A stretch of DNA of 64,000 bases, from assembly GCF_030272615.1 (NCBI RefSeq), contig NC_081415.1, positions 419,738,257-419,802,256 of the forward strand, in the 5' to 3' direction. Source of the DNA: Cryptomeria japonica. Its lineage: Eukaryota > Streptophyta > Pinopsida > Cupressales > Cupressaceae. Every line of letters begins with the position of its first letter. Within the stretch, counting starts at the first letter, position 1. A model generated the notes under the pieces. It did no database searches, was not told where the DNA came from, and saw only the letters and a list, made by a program, of their open reading frames with translations. Shown here piece by piece: positions 22,320 to 33,988 of the stretch. Made by a program: the position numbers and the translations under genes.

Positions 22320-23010
22320 ATGATATTCAAAGCAAAGGTTGAGACTCAGATAGGATTGAAGTTGAAATGTCTGAGATCTAACAAAGAAGGAAAATTTTGT
22401 TCCGATGAGTTTGACTAATTTTGTGAGAAACGTGGAATTAGAAGACAATTATCTGCTCCTAGAACCCCACAACAAAATGGAGTTGTTAAAAGGAGGAACA
22501 AAACTAACTTGGATGTTGCAAGGACTATGTTGACTGAAGGGAATGTTCCGAAGATCTATTGGAGAGAATTTGTTAGCACTGTTGTTTACACATTCAACCA
22601 AGTGCATACAAAAGGTGATTCTGGTAAGACTCCTTATGAGCTATGGTTTGGTCATGTTCCTACTATGAGATATTTCAGAATTTTTGGAAGCAAGTGCTAT
22701 ATCAAGAGAGATGAGGATATAGGAAATTTTGATTGAAGAAGTGATGAAGGAATTTTCTTGGGATATTCAACAAAGAGAAAAGCTTGCTGGTGCTACACTA
22801 AGAGAGTGAGAAAGATAGTGGAAAGTGCAAATGTGAAGGTTGATCAAAACTGTGGAAAAGAAATCAGAGCATGTCAATATTATGATGATCAGAATGTTGT
22901 CTTAAAGCAAATTCAGACTGAAGAATTGAAGCAGAATGATCTGATAGAGATAGTTAATCCGGATATTGTTGTTTCCAGTGAAGAGGTGCAAGAACTTGAA
23001 AATTAGAATA
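22320..23010 (+). pseudogene. Element B integrase, second half
   Basis: Directly after the truncated G LTR, the frame gives KCLRSNKEGKF, the copia integrase block that normally holds a catalytic Asp (RSDNGGE), which is lost here. Then come APRTPQQNGVVKRRNKT (22466 onward), YELWFGHVPTMRYFRIFGSK and the C-terminal part to about 23005. In-frame stops are at about 22416 and 22734. The HHCC finger and the first catalytic Asp are gone. Confidence 0.9.
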
Positions 23011-23064
23011 ATCAGAAGTCTCTGAGGTATGTAAGATTGAATCATTTTGAAAATCAAATCATTC

Positions 23065-24520
23065 TAAACTTGTGCCTAGACCTAAAGACAAGAATGTGAT
23101 TGGTACTAAATGGGTATTCAGGAACAAATTGAATGAAGTTGGTGAAGTTGTCAGAAATAAAGCAACATTGGTATGTAAATGATATTCACAAAAGGAAGGA
23201 ATTGATTATGAGGAGACTTTTTCTCCCATAGCTAGACTTGAAGTTGTTAGACTATTGCTTTCATATGCTACTTACAAGAATTTCAAGGTATATCAGATAG
23301 ATGTCAAGTCATCCTTTTTGAATGGTGAACTTGAGGAAGAAGTCTACATTGAGCAACCTTGTGGATTTTCATTAACAAATGATGGAGACATGGTATGCAA
23401 ACTGAAGAAAGCTCATTATGGACTGAAGCAAGCCCCTAGAGCCTGGTATGCTAGATTGGACTAGTATTGTTGAAATTGGGACTTAATAAAGGTACTGCCG
23501 ATAGTAATCTATATTTCAAGATTGAGAATGATAACATTTTGATTGTTGAAGTTTTTGTTGATGATATTATCTTTGGAGGAGATGATGACTTGAGTATGAA
23601 GTTTATCGGTGATAAGCATAAAAATTTTGAGATGTCTATGATAGGAGAAATGAAATTTTTCTTAGGTTTGCAGATTTTCAATAGACTGGAAAAGGTATTT
23701 TTATATCTCAAGCTAAATATGTGAAGGAATTATTGAAGAAGTTTGGGTTAGAAGATTCTAAACTAGTTGGAACTCCTATGGTGACTGGCTGCAAATTATC
23801 TAAGAATGATGAATCTCTGAAAGATAATCAGACCTCATACAGATCTATGGTTGGTGGACTTCTATACCTGACTCAGACTAGACCTGACATTATGCATGTT
23901 GTGTGCATGGATGCTAGATATCAAGTTGATCCGAAAGAGATCCATGTCACTGTTGTAAAGAGGATATTCAGATACTTGAAAGGAACTGTGGATTATGGTT
24001 TGTGGTATCCGAGGAATGATGATTTCATGTTATGTGCTTACATTGATGTTGACTGGGATGGTGATGTTGATGACCGGAAGATCACGTCCGATGGTGCATT
24101 ATTTTTGGGTAAGAAATTAGTTTCATGGGCAAGTAAGAAGCAAGATTTAGTTTCCCTATCTACCGCTGAAGCTGAATACATTGTTACTGCTAGTAACTGC
24201 ACTTAGGTAGTTTGGATGAAACAAATATTGAAGGATATCAGAGTTATCTATGATGATCCTACTTTCATATATTGTGATAATTCCAGTGCTATTAATATGC
24301 CAAAGAACCTAGTGAAACATTCATAGACTATACATGTATAAATCAAGTATCATTTGTTCAGAGAAAAAGTCAGTGAAGACGAAGTGAAGTTAGAGTATGT
24401 GTCTACAAAGGAACAAATTGCTAATATTTTCACCAAGCCTTTGCCTGCAAATACATTTTTCTATTTGAGAGACAAGTTAGGGGTATCTACCCCTCCTGAT
24501 GGGAACTAGATGCACTGAGT
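23065..24520 (+). pseudogene. Element B reverse transcriptase and RNase H
   Basis: RT blocks: KWVF near 23108, YQIDVKSSFLNGELEEE (23292), HYGLKQAPRAWYARLD (23417), and the catalytic VFVDDIIFGG (about 23552), where the two Asp residues are kept. RNase H blocks: ARYQVDPKE, YIDVDWDGDVDDRK (about 24040), AEAEYIVTAS (about 24170), and FTKPLPANTFFYL (24432). Frameshifts or stops occur near 23180, 23462, 23720 and 24206. It is a typical copia order (INT-RT-RH). Confidence 0.92.
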
Positions 24521-24832
24521 TGCATCAATCTAGAGGACTTTGCAGTCTTATATTTTGTCTGGATTGATGAGTTTATACTGCTCCTCTGATGGAGTAGTCT
24601 ATTTGTGGTTCAGTTGAGCTGGTTATAATCATGATTTGTTTATTCTAAAGGGGAAGAGTAAGTTTGGTTTTTTGTTTTGAGAACCTTTGTCATTAATGTC
24701 GAAGGGGGAGAGAAAGCATGTGAAAAATTGTCTTATCTGTTGTGGGTGAGCCTTATCTTAGGGGAAGTTTGTTGGAGATATTTTATTTCTTTGCATTGAT
24801 TATTTTTCACATCCATATGTTGCCATCAATGC
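24521..24832 (+). other. 3' untranslated region of element B
   Basis: No ORF. It contains ATGTCGAAGGGGGAGA-type purine runs at about 24697 and the main polypurine tract just after. Confidence 0.6.
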
Positions 24833-24845
24833 CAAAGGGGGAGAT
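24833..24845 (+). other. Polypurine tract of element B
   Basis: CAAAGGGGGAGAT, directly before the 3' LTR TGTTGG. Confidence 0.9.
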
Positions 24846-26204
24846 TGTTGGACATTGCTACTGCTAGGATATATTGTTGTCATTGATGTCAACATATTCC
24901 TATGATTTATTGCTTTGATGGTTGCACATTGGTTTATTGAGATCATGGTTCGATATATGGAGTATTTATAGTATCATCATATCTTTTTGTATTGGTTTCA
25001 GTTATCTGGGATCTTAATTGATCATATCATATGATCCAGTTTACAGTTTGGTTCTTCTGATCAATGCTTTGCAGAGTTTGGTATTTCCTCTGATATATTC
25101 TAGTGTGATCAGATCTTTAGTTATGGTTTTGGGAGATTGTTTGGGATTTTCTTGTATATCTTCATTTCAGATGGATCATGATTTAGTGCTCCGCAAGTTA
25201 TCTTTCCTCGTGACAAATGTTGGTGCTTGAGTGCTCTTGAGTTTCAGATGTTGATCGATGAAGATTTGATAAGTGGTGTTGGTGCAGTTGTTACAGATGA
25301 TTCTAACATGCTTGCTGGTTTTTCCTAATTATGTCCTATTTGTTTTGATGATCTACATTGATTGTTGTGCATGGTTTTGGTGTTTTGTTTATCTGGTGGT
25401 GTTCTTCATGCTATATGAGACCTATTTGATGGTGTAGCATGTTGCGGTTGATCTTGGCGAGATTTCCGGTGGTGATGTGTGTTTGGAGATTTGGTTTAGG
25501 TCCATGTTATGTCATGCATATCATAATATTGGTCCGATGGTCGATCTTTGTATCATGTGATGAGATTTTGTAATTAAGTTTTTTTGGGTTAAGTTGACCT
25601 TGTTGTCAAAGTTGATGATTTGTATAAATAGGTGGTATAATCATATAATTTGGGTATTGGTGTTATGTTTACATTATCAAAGAGTGGTGTATGTGATTCT
25701 TAAGCGAATTTATCCTTCAGTGTGATGTATTGAACAGAGATTATTGCAAGGAAGACAAATGTGCTTAACCAGAACTGTCATCGGGCATTTACAAATGTTA
25801 TTCTTTCAGTTCATTTAATTCCAAATTGTTGTTTGAATATTTTGTAAGTCAGTGAGACTTCCTTGTAAGGTAGTGAACCTTCCTTGAGGGTTGTAGCCTT
25901 CCAAGTTATTGTATCTTGAGCAGTGAGCTCTAGGAAGTGAGCCTGAATGCATGTGCATTTCCCATTGTAATTATTTTCACATACTACTGCAGAGTATCAT
26001 CTTATTATGGGTAGGTTCCCACCGTGGTTTTTCTCTTAACTAGGTTTTCCATGTCAAAATCTTGGAGTTGTGTGTTGTGTTGTCAATTTGCTTATCTTTG
26101 TTGTTGCTGCAGTTAATCAAATTTGCATTTGAGGTTAAGTTTTCTAATCTGGTGAAAACTGATTCACCTCCCCTCTCAATTTTCCTTCATTGTTGTTGCC
26201 AATT
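24846..26204 (+). repeat. 3' LTR of element B
   Basis: Starts TGTTGGACATTG. The end reads GCCAATT where the 5' LTR has GCCAACA. It has about 340 bases (about 25505-25850) that are absent from the 5' LTR, which were probably lost there. Confidence 0.9.
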
Positions 26205-26725
26205 GGTGTGTGACGAGGTTACAAACCCACCACGCACCATTACCATCGCCCTTCCTTATAGCAGGTGTCAGGTGGATTTAGAATCCCGCCCAACATGGTC
26301 TTTGGTTTTGTTTTGCTAAGTGTTGTTCCATGGTGTATGGCGGGATTTCAAACCCACCACCCATCATTGCCTTTTTTCTTCATTGTGGTGTTGATCGGGC
26401 TTAGAACCCCGCTCGACACCTTGCATTTTGATAAATTTTTGTAATACCTATCATTTAGATGTTAATTAGGGATGTAACCCTGATTCACACCATATGTTGA
26501 TTTATCCTTTATATGGTGTATATTAGATTTGTAACTCTGATATGTACCTTCCCTTAGTGTTTTAATCATTTTCTCAAGTGCATATCGAACTTGTAAGTCC
26601 GGTATACACCTAAGTTGATTTTTTCTATCTCTAAAGTGCAAATGGGACTTATAAGTTCAGTATGCACTTGTTATTGATTTTCCACATAATTAAGTGCAAA
26701 TCGAACATGTAAGTCTAATTTGCAC
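26205..26725. repeat. E leader hairpin array, right part
   Basis: Palindromic units of 30-34 bp follow at about 55-63 bp spacing: 26205-26238, 26332-26365, 26387-26420 (13 pairs plus one G-T of 16), 26461-26490 (9 of 11 arm pairs), 26515-26548, 26578-26609 (12 of 15), 26636-26667 and 26694-26725. The last three start at exact 58-bp steps. A weaker unit lies at about 26263. Many units share the frame GTG...CAC at the ends and ACTT-RT-AAGT at the centre, with differing arms. Confidence 0.88.
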
Positions 26726-26867
26726 CTAATTCACACACTTACAAATTGGTCATTTTTGGCCAATTTGTGGTTGATCGATGGTATGTTTTTTATCAAATGA
26801 GATTCCTATGGAAACTAATCATCTCAATATGGTGATAAACTTTTTATTTTGTAGTGTACTTTTGCAA

Positions 26868-29800
26868 ATGACGAAGCCCTCACCTAGTAAGAGATCAATG
26901 AAGTTCAAGAAACAAGAGATTCATCCAGTTTTTCCTCCTTCATCTGTATCATCCAATATTGATAATATAAGAGATAGAGAGATTGGTCATGTGGATATCG
27001 ATGAATTTTTTAAAAGAGTCAAAGACCTACCAGTATCCTACAAAATGGAGCCCACCATCAATAGTGGAAGTCATATGGTGGCAACCTTTCCAATGTTAGC
27101 ACAAAATCCAAAACGTGTTAGCTCTTTCTAATAGGTATGACCCTACAACCAGATCACTGAAGGATGCAAATGTAAAGAAGGCGCTCATTAAGCTTGATGA
27201 GGACTTCTTTGATACAATTTTTTAATTGTCCACCCATAGAGTAGTATGCCAATATTGATATGCATTCAATTGTGACCTACTTTGAAAAGAATTCTAATGT
27301 GAATGAGGAATATGAATGATAATTGGTTAAATACACCTAGGCTTGCAATTGCAAGGTGGCTAGAGACTCTCCCTTGCAATGATTTCATTGAGGAGGTCAA
27401 CGATCTCATTACTCTTCTCAGCAAGGTGAAAGGTCTCTTGACTTCCAATACTTACTACAAGTGGATGTATCAATACATTCACATTATCAAGCAAAATAAG
27501 AAGCAGATCTTCTGGGGAAAGTAGATTGCAGATGCTTTGTGTGAGCAGTTGACCAAGGTGTCCACCAACTTGAATTTTTATATAACTTCTTATCTTGTCT
27601 ATGCAGTCACCTCGATGAAGCATTTTCCCGGTTTATCTACCATAGGTGATAAGAGTCAGGTTCCTATTTACAAGTACTTCACTCAGTTGAATCTGAAGGA
27701 GAGTTTGCACCATTTTAGGAGGGTTAATGATTCCTTTTTTCTTATTACATGTGTTTATTTGATAAAGATATTTAGAACGAGAGAGTGTCAGATGAGGCTT
27801 GGAAGGTGGTGATTGAATATGCTTGTATTTTTTTACAGTTCCCTACATTTACATATATTAGGATTGGATGCTTTGATGGACAACCCTTTATGCTTCCAAG
27901 GTATCTATCATATAAGATTATTCTTAAGGATATGGCTCATCAAATGATATCAATCCGTGAGTGTCAATCTGGATCTCATAAGATAGGTCTCAAGTTCTCC
28001 ATCACCATAGGGAGAAATTCCATCAAATCCATCTACAAGGCACGTGCCATGGAGAAGGACATGAGCAGAGTGACCATGAGATTCTTTAAGGCTATAAAAT
28101 ATTTTAATTACAAGGGCATGAAGCACAAAATCAAGAAGAGTTACACTCATGTCCACTGAATTGAAGATGTATGGATTGATTGAAGAACCGAAGAGGACAT
28201 CTGGAGACTTGATTATTGTCATCTGACAGTAGAACAAATTGAGAATTTTTATCTTGTTGATGTTCTTGAGGATCTTGAAGAGGACGGAGACATCCTAGAT
28301 CCTATGTATGAAAAGAACAAATTTTTGGGATCACCTTTGCCTCTTATTCAGTGGTCCCAAAATGAGAATACTACGATAAGGGCCAGATTCCAAAATATCC
28401 TTTCTAATAATAATGTGTGGTTGAATCTGCATGGTGTTCACTTCAAGCCTTTCCAGACCGAATCCAAGGATGACATTGTAGGACCTATGGAAAGTACTTT
28501 TGAACTAAGGACCCGACCAAGAACAAATAGGATACTATGGCTCCTAAAGGTTCAAAATTCAAGTTTGCTATTGGAAAAGATAAGAACCAAGGTGATCCTT
28601 CAACTCAAGAGACTCAAGCTCATGAAAAGGTTGATTAAGGAGAAGAGGAAGAAAATGAAGATGAACAACAGGAAGAGGATGAGCCTGAAAATGAGTAGGA
28701 ACAAGAAGAAGGAGAATTTTATGAGGAGGGATTACCTAAAATCCCAAGTACTTCCTAGTCCCAAGAGATGTAAGAAGGTGTTCCTCCTACATCGTTTGAT
28801 ATCACAGGTGCTACTTCAGTCTCAGTTACTAATACTATTCCTTTAGGTTCCACTATGTCATTTTCTTCACAAGCTCCTAAAATTCATGTTATTCCTTCCA
28901 CTTCCACAAGTGATTCTCCCCTTGATACACCTCATGACAACCTTAATACTATTTTCCTTCACAATTTGTTTGACGTTACTTCTTCCATGTTGGAAGATTT
29001 TAATTAATTCGTGTCAGTAACCTAAGTTCTTCGTGAGGTTTGTATTGCTCCAAATTCACCTACAATTGTTACCTCGACTTCGCCCATTGTTACTACAAGT
29101 GTTTAGTCTCAGGAGTTGGCAACACAAGTGTTGACTACGGAAGTGGATAATGACACATCTTTTCCACCATGGCTAGTGCCTAACACTCCTAAAATAAATA
29201 AACAATCCATCTCTCCAGATGGCTTCGATTTCATCCAATTGGTACTTGTTAAGCCCAAGATCACAAAGAAGGCCAAGACTTTGTCTAGATTGAGAATAGA
29301 TCAATCAAATAAAAAGTATGTGGAAATGGAAATTCCTCTTTCAAACATGGACTGAGATAAAGTGCAACCTATTGATTATGCCATTAATAGAATTGATTTG
29401 GGCAAACAAACACATAAAAGTATAGTTCAGGATGCTCAAACTTATTTCCAACATCCTGTGGCAGTGTTCAATGAAAATAAAGTCAAGAAAGATAAGATGA
29501 AAAAATAAGTTGATAAGCTCACAGAATTCCTGATCAAGATTACCAAATCATCAGACGTAGTTGAACCGGTCACTTCTTCAATGGATGAACAAATTGTTAA
29601 ACAAGTTGAACAAGTCAAATCTCATGGGAGAACAGTTGGTGAATGGATGGATAGATTGTTGAGCCAAGGAACTCATCTTCTATGTTCAGTAGTTACTCTT
29701 GTGAACAACTTGGAGGAGGTAAAAATTGAAATTGATAAAACTTTGAATTTATTTTTAAATGAATTGGAAGCACATGAGAAGGATTTCGACTCTTGGTTGA

Positions 29801-30303
29801 AGTTAGAGGATTTCCAATTGGAAGTTTTGGTTGAAAATGGAGTGCTCCCTTCAAGGGATATGTACATTGAGCAAAGAGAAATATTGGAACATCAAATGAA
29901 CACAATAGAGGTTCTTATCAAATATTTGAGGAAAGCACAGAAAGAATGTAATGATAAATGGAAAGATATCATTGAGAAGATATCAGCTCTCCCTTGCACT
30001 TTCCTCAATGAGAACCAGAAGCCCCTTCATGAGGATATTACTGTCAAAGAAATCAGTGTGCTAATATGTGAAGTGGTTGACAAGAAAGCTTTCTCATTAT
30101 CCTCAATTGATAAGTTGATAGACATCCAAGTAAATATAGATGATCTAGCCTCTCTTCTAAAAAAGAACAACAAATTCTACATGATCCTCAAAGATTATAT
30201 CACCTGGGTCAAGGTCATCATGAGTCACACCAAAGGACTTGATCAAGAACAGATGAAAGCAGTTCTACAAAAATTTGAGAAATTCATGAAGTGGGATCTG
30301 TAG
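26868..30303 (+). pseudogene. Element E large ORF, unknown protein (about 1,145 codons, decayed)
   Basis: Overlapping broken frames run from MTKPSPSKRSMKFKKQ (26868) to a TAG at 30301. In order: a basic start; a region with DEFFKRVKDLPVSYKME; a middle part with WLETLPCNDFIEEVNDL, YLVYAVTSMKHFPGLS and EYACIFLQFPTFTYIR; an acidic Glu-rich piece (about 28620-28740) and a Ser/Thr/Pro-rich piece (28790-29110); and a long helical C-terminus that is still open for 240 codons (29581-30303). I see no gag knuckle, protease, RT or integrase motif. The stop codon lies inside the first bases of the 3' LTR. A splice-acceptor-like TTTTTATTTTGTAG ends at 26854, just before the start. Function unknown; probably a structural protein of this family. 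Confidence 0.6.
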
Positions 30304-30323
30304 ATACCCAAATATGTCCACTT

Positions 30324-30621
30324 AATTAAATGAATACTTAGCATTTATTTGATTATTTAACCATCGATCAACAATTAATTAAATTAATATTTAATTAATT
30401 TACCCTAACCCTCTTCTCCTATTAATTAAATAAATTATTGAATTTATTTGATTTAAATCACTTAAACCATGTTTTGACTTTTAATTAAATAAACAAATCA
30501 TATTTGCTTAATTAAATACCCTCTCTCACATTTAAATAAATCAATATTTATTTAAATCCCCCCACCCACTTGCATTTTCCTACAAATGCAAGTTGCACAT
30601 TTAAATAAATTTTTATTTAAA
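30324..30621. repeat. AT-rich hairpin array at the LTR start of E
   Basis: Seven consecutive hairpins: 30324-30354 (12-bp arms with 2 G-T), 30373-30400 (12-bp perfect, loop TAAT), 30424-30453 (13-bp, one G-T), 30480-30517 (arms with a bulge), 30530-30557 (12-bp perfect, loop CAAT), 30568-30593 (10-bp perfect, ACTTGCATTT arm) and 30600-30621 (10-bp perfect). The non-AT arm at 30568 shows that the pairing is not only a base-composition effect. Confidence 0.88.
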
Positions 30622-32672
30622 CAAATCCTATTTACACTCACCCACTAACTATTCTTCTAGAAATTTCTAACCCCTTTCAGATTATTTTAATCCCCAAAAT
30701 AACCCACCTTTAACCCATGCTCATTCCCACACATGAAGGTGATGTAGAGTGGGTTGACTCTCACCTATTTGTACTACCTTGCCTAGGTATCTCCTTCAAG
30801 CTACACAAGAACCATCCAATGATTCTACACCTCACACCCTCCAAGGGTCTGCAAGAATTACCCTCTCTGACCTTCCCAAGGTCCTTAGGCTAGGATAAGC
30901 ACTTTTTGTTTTGTGAGTTCCCTTCTCTTGCTTAGAAGACCTTGTTTACTAACTCCCTTTCACACTCAACCTGAGAGTCCAACCCCTCTACCACAGGATC
31001 TTCATTCCCCACACTACACACATAAGGATGGATGGCTTTGGAAGGATTCCCAACCCTACTCCTTCCTCAAGAGTTTTTACATTTACCGATTATAAGGTTT
31101 ACAAACAAACTGCACTTTTAGGCCTAATAGGAGACTTAATTCTAGCAGCCCTGCCAACGAGGTATTCTACATTTATCTGCTAAAATTCATTAACAACCCT
31201 ATGAACTTTTTTACATTCCAGGCACCCTTTTGGGTTTTACATACAATATCTCAAAACCGGATGTGGGTTTTATCTTCTACATATCTAACCCTTATAGGGT
31301 TAATTAGGCCTAATTGCCCCTTCCTAGGCCTAAAAAGTAGCAATTAGTCAAAACTCCTTCACCAGTCCATTTACCTTTGTGAACTGATGTTTGTTTTAGG
31401 TCTTTACTTCCATATGGAGTTCCTTTCTAATCATACTTCACCTCCATCCACCGGATTCACCCAATTAGGGCCTGTTATCCATGATTCCTAATGCTTGCCA
31501 ACTCAACGTGCCAAGCCTAGGGTATGGTGGCAAATATTTGATTTAGCTTCCCCTGAATCAAGACCAAAAAGGAAACATAGTATACAATGCAACCTAAAAT
31601 TTCACAAGGTTTTAGAGAGGATATCCACCATGGAATGTTAGGTTGGAGCCATTTTGCTCTCAAAACCCTGATTTTTAGGACTCTTGAACCCGCCTGTAGT
31701 AAAATGAAGATTATCTACAACTATAACACTTCAAGACTTCAAATAAAAAACAAAATGAAGATAAGACGCTATTCTAACAATCCATGTCCTTGTTTTGGAG
31801 GTGTCAATTTGTACATGTCGTACAAATTTGCAAAGAACAAACAATAACTCGGAAGAACACACCAAATGGGAAACCAAACTTGTTTTATTTGCTTCAGATC
31901 TTCAACAACCGATTATCATTGGTATTTCCAAGCCTTATATTGGCCTTGGAGTAGTTACATATTCTCACAACTGATTGTTTCAACCAACTAGCCATTGGTG
32001 TATGAAAATGTTGCAAAGTTGCTATGAGCAACTTTTGCAATTTGTTGCATAGGTGAGCAACTTTACTCAAACCCAAACTTGGTCACCTCCAAGTGACTCA
32101 TATGACCTCAACAACTTCAAAACAACATCAACCACCTACATTAACCCAAAAACAACTTATCCTATTAAGTGCTCTACCTGACACCCTTAAGAGCTCACAT
32201 GCCAGCATTGGCCAAACAAAGACTCTTAGGGCCCTTACAATCATTTGAGCACACACTCAATGGCCTTTGGGCCTTATGACAAAACTAAAAACATGATTCC
32301 AACATCCTGGAAACAAACTCAACAAAAATTGCTAAGTGCCCCTGCACCAAAAGGACTCTTATAGAGTCATTAATGTTTCCCTCCAACACACTAACCCACA
32401 TGGGTCTTGACCATTTATTCAAGGCTTAACCATGGGTAAACTTTGCACAAGAGTTTACCCATTGTATAATAACCTTACCCTTGGATAAAATCTTTATCCA
32501 TTAACACCAACCATGGAGAGTAACCTTCTCCTCTCAAGCCCTCTCATGTTGCCACTTGTCACATTGGCATTGGTGCAAGTTACAAGCATGGATTGAGAAT
32601 CATGCTCCTCTCATGAAATCCTAGCCCTTGCTAAACTAGATCAATCTTGACCATCCAATCCTCTATTTTTCC

Positions 32673-32680
32673 TATAAAAG
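32673..32680 (+). promoter_or_regulatory. TATA-box-like site in LTR sequence
   Basis: TATAAAAG in the context CCTATAAAAGGATCC, with no ORF nearby, as in LTR U3/R promoters. Confidence 0.5.
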
Positions 32681-32821
32681 GATCCATCATCCTCAAGCAA
32701 AGGAGGAAGCATTGTGAGCATTGTTACTATAGGTGCATTATCATTGTTACTTAGAATTTGAGTGTTTTGTAGGAAGCCATTGTATTAGGCTATAGCTCTT
32801 CCACTTGTTGGAATTTATATT

Positions 32822-33624
32822 TGATGCAGGAGCACCGGAGTAGTTCAAACCGGTACCTTGGATTTGATCCCAGTGAGACATCGATCCCAGTATTGGTGTC
32901 CTCTTACAGGTTGGTTTTGCAGTGTATGGAATTGGGTTGCGGGTGATTTCTGTGACTTGCAGATTGTTGAGGGATGTTATTTTGGGCCTTGTCTGATGTT
33001 CCCGGAGGACCACGTGATGTTTTATGCATTGGAAGTTTTTCTTGGTGATTTGGGTCGATGTGTTATTGTTTATACATTTCATCATGAACCAGTTGGTCTT
33101 TGGCCGACTTGATCGAGTTGTTATTGCTTATGGATGGTATAAAGGGAAGTTCAGAGATTCATTTCAAGACAAAAGACAAAGGACAGAGATCAAAGAAAGT
33201 AGAGACCGAGTGAAGATGTAGTTTCCAGACAGATTCTGGTCCGAGGGGACTAAAGTCCGGAAGGACTAAGTCTGGATCAGTACAGACTATTACCAAAGAC
33301 CTATTTGTCCAACAGAAAATCTGTGGATCTGTGATTTGTGTAGCATGGATTTTTATGTAATCTTGGGTTGCGGTCCAACATGTGTAGCCGTTGAAGGCTT
33401 ATGTATTTCTTTAAGTGATTATAATGATGGATTTATTTGTTACCGGTTATATCTTGTGTTCCTTCTACCTATTAGGGCTACTTACCAGTTATTTCTTGTA
33501 ATCTGTTACCAGTTGCCAGTATCTTGCATAGTGTTTTGTGTTAAGTTGGTATCTTGCATGGTGTTTTGTGTTATGAGTTGCAAGGCAGGGATTTCCTCCA
33601 TTCAATCTCCCTACCTTGACTACA
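32822..33624 (+). repeat. 5' LTR of element H
   Basis: Starts TGATGCAGGAGCACCGGAG; matches 33989-34788 closely, including GGACCACGTGATGTTTTATG. Confidence 0.85.
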
Positions 33625-33629
33625 CCAAG

Positions 33630-33640
33630 TGGTATCAAAG
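33630..33640 (+). other. Primer-binding site of element H, iMet-like
   Basis: TGGTATCAAAG differs from the iMet complement by one base, and lies 5 nt after the LTR end. Confidence 0.75.
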
Positions 33641-33988
33641 TTGTTTTGTGAACCTGTTAAGCAAGGAAGACTTGTTTATGTACCGGTTGGTTGGAAAGGA
33701 AGTTGAGGCAACTTGTACACTTGTTCAGATTGTCAAACGTGAGGTAGTACAAGGCTTGCAAGCAGACCGTCAAACCTAGAGCTTTATTTTGAGGTATTTA
33801 GTGGGTGGAGACTTGTATAGATCGCCAAACCAAGGTAGGCTGTAGAGTGGATCGGTAGATCACCGAGGAGAGGCAACCGGAACCTATAGTCAGACCATCA
33901 AACCCCTGAGGCAATTGCAAGTACCTACTGATAAATCATCGAACCAGATCAAGTGATGCAACTCACTTTTCAATTAACCCCAGGAGTC

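Larger units (their letters stand above)
13113..26204 (+). mobile_element. Element B: copia retrotransposon, interrupted and internally deleted
   Basis: LTRs at 13113-14135 and 24846-26204 flank an iMet primer site, a UBN2-type gag, then integrase, RT and RNase H sequence and a polypurine tract. Gypsy element G (14622-22319) sits between gag and integrase. The zinc knuckle, protease and integrase N-terminus are missing. Flanking GGTGG (13108-13112) and GGTGT (26205-26209) form a 4/5 target-site duplication, and removing B rejoins the E leader array in phase with its hairpin spacing. Confidence 0.88.
12321..30640 (+). mobile_element. Element E: large non-autonomous LTR element (leader, unknown ORF, 3' LTR)
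   Basis: A leader with many palindromic units (12321-13090 and 26205-26725) is followed by a splice-acceptor-like site, a long decayed ORF (26868-30303), and an LTR start at 30299 (TGTAGATACCC). The leader is split by element B. No gag, integrase or RT motif is visible. The layout fits a LARD-like element whose single large protein is unknown. The 5' LTR was not identified and the right end is not defined, so the coordinates are minimal. Confidence 0.6.
30299..32821 (+). repeat. Putative 3' LTR of element E, left part
   Basis: Begins TGTAGATACCC right after a purine-rich GAAGTGGGATC. The first 330 bp hold seven AT-rich hairpins. Further on there is a TATA-like TATAAAAG at 32673-32680, as expected in an LTR promoter. 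No second copy lies in the window, so the LTR nature rests on the TG start, the purine tract and the TATA box. It may be more than one LTR-like segment. It is cut by element H at 32822. Confidence 0.5.

Noticed and set aside
29581-30303. 240-codon ORF taken as an independent host gene
   Set aside because: It continues an upstream broken frame, and its stop codon lies in the LTR start, so it belongs to element E.
30324-30621. microRNA precursors or MITEs
   Set aside because: Arms are only 10-13 bp and consecutive; there is no 20-22 nt duplex and no terminal inverted repeat with target duplication.
33336-33779. 147-codon ORF in element H
   Set aside because: It runs over an LTR into the primer site and internal region; a matching frame in the other LTR (34357-34785) only reflects the repeat.
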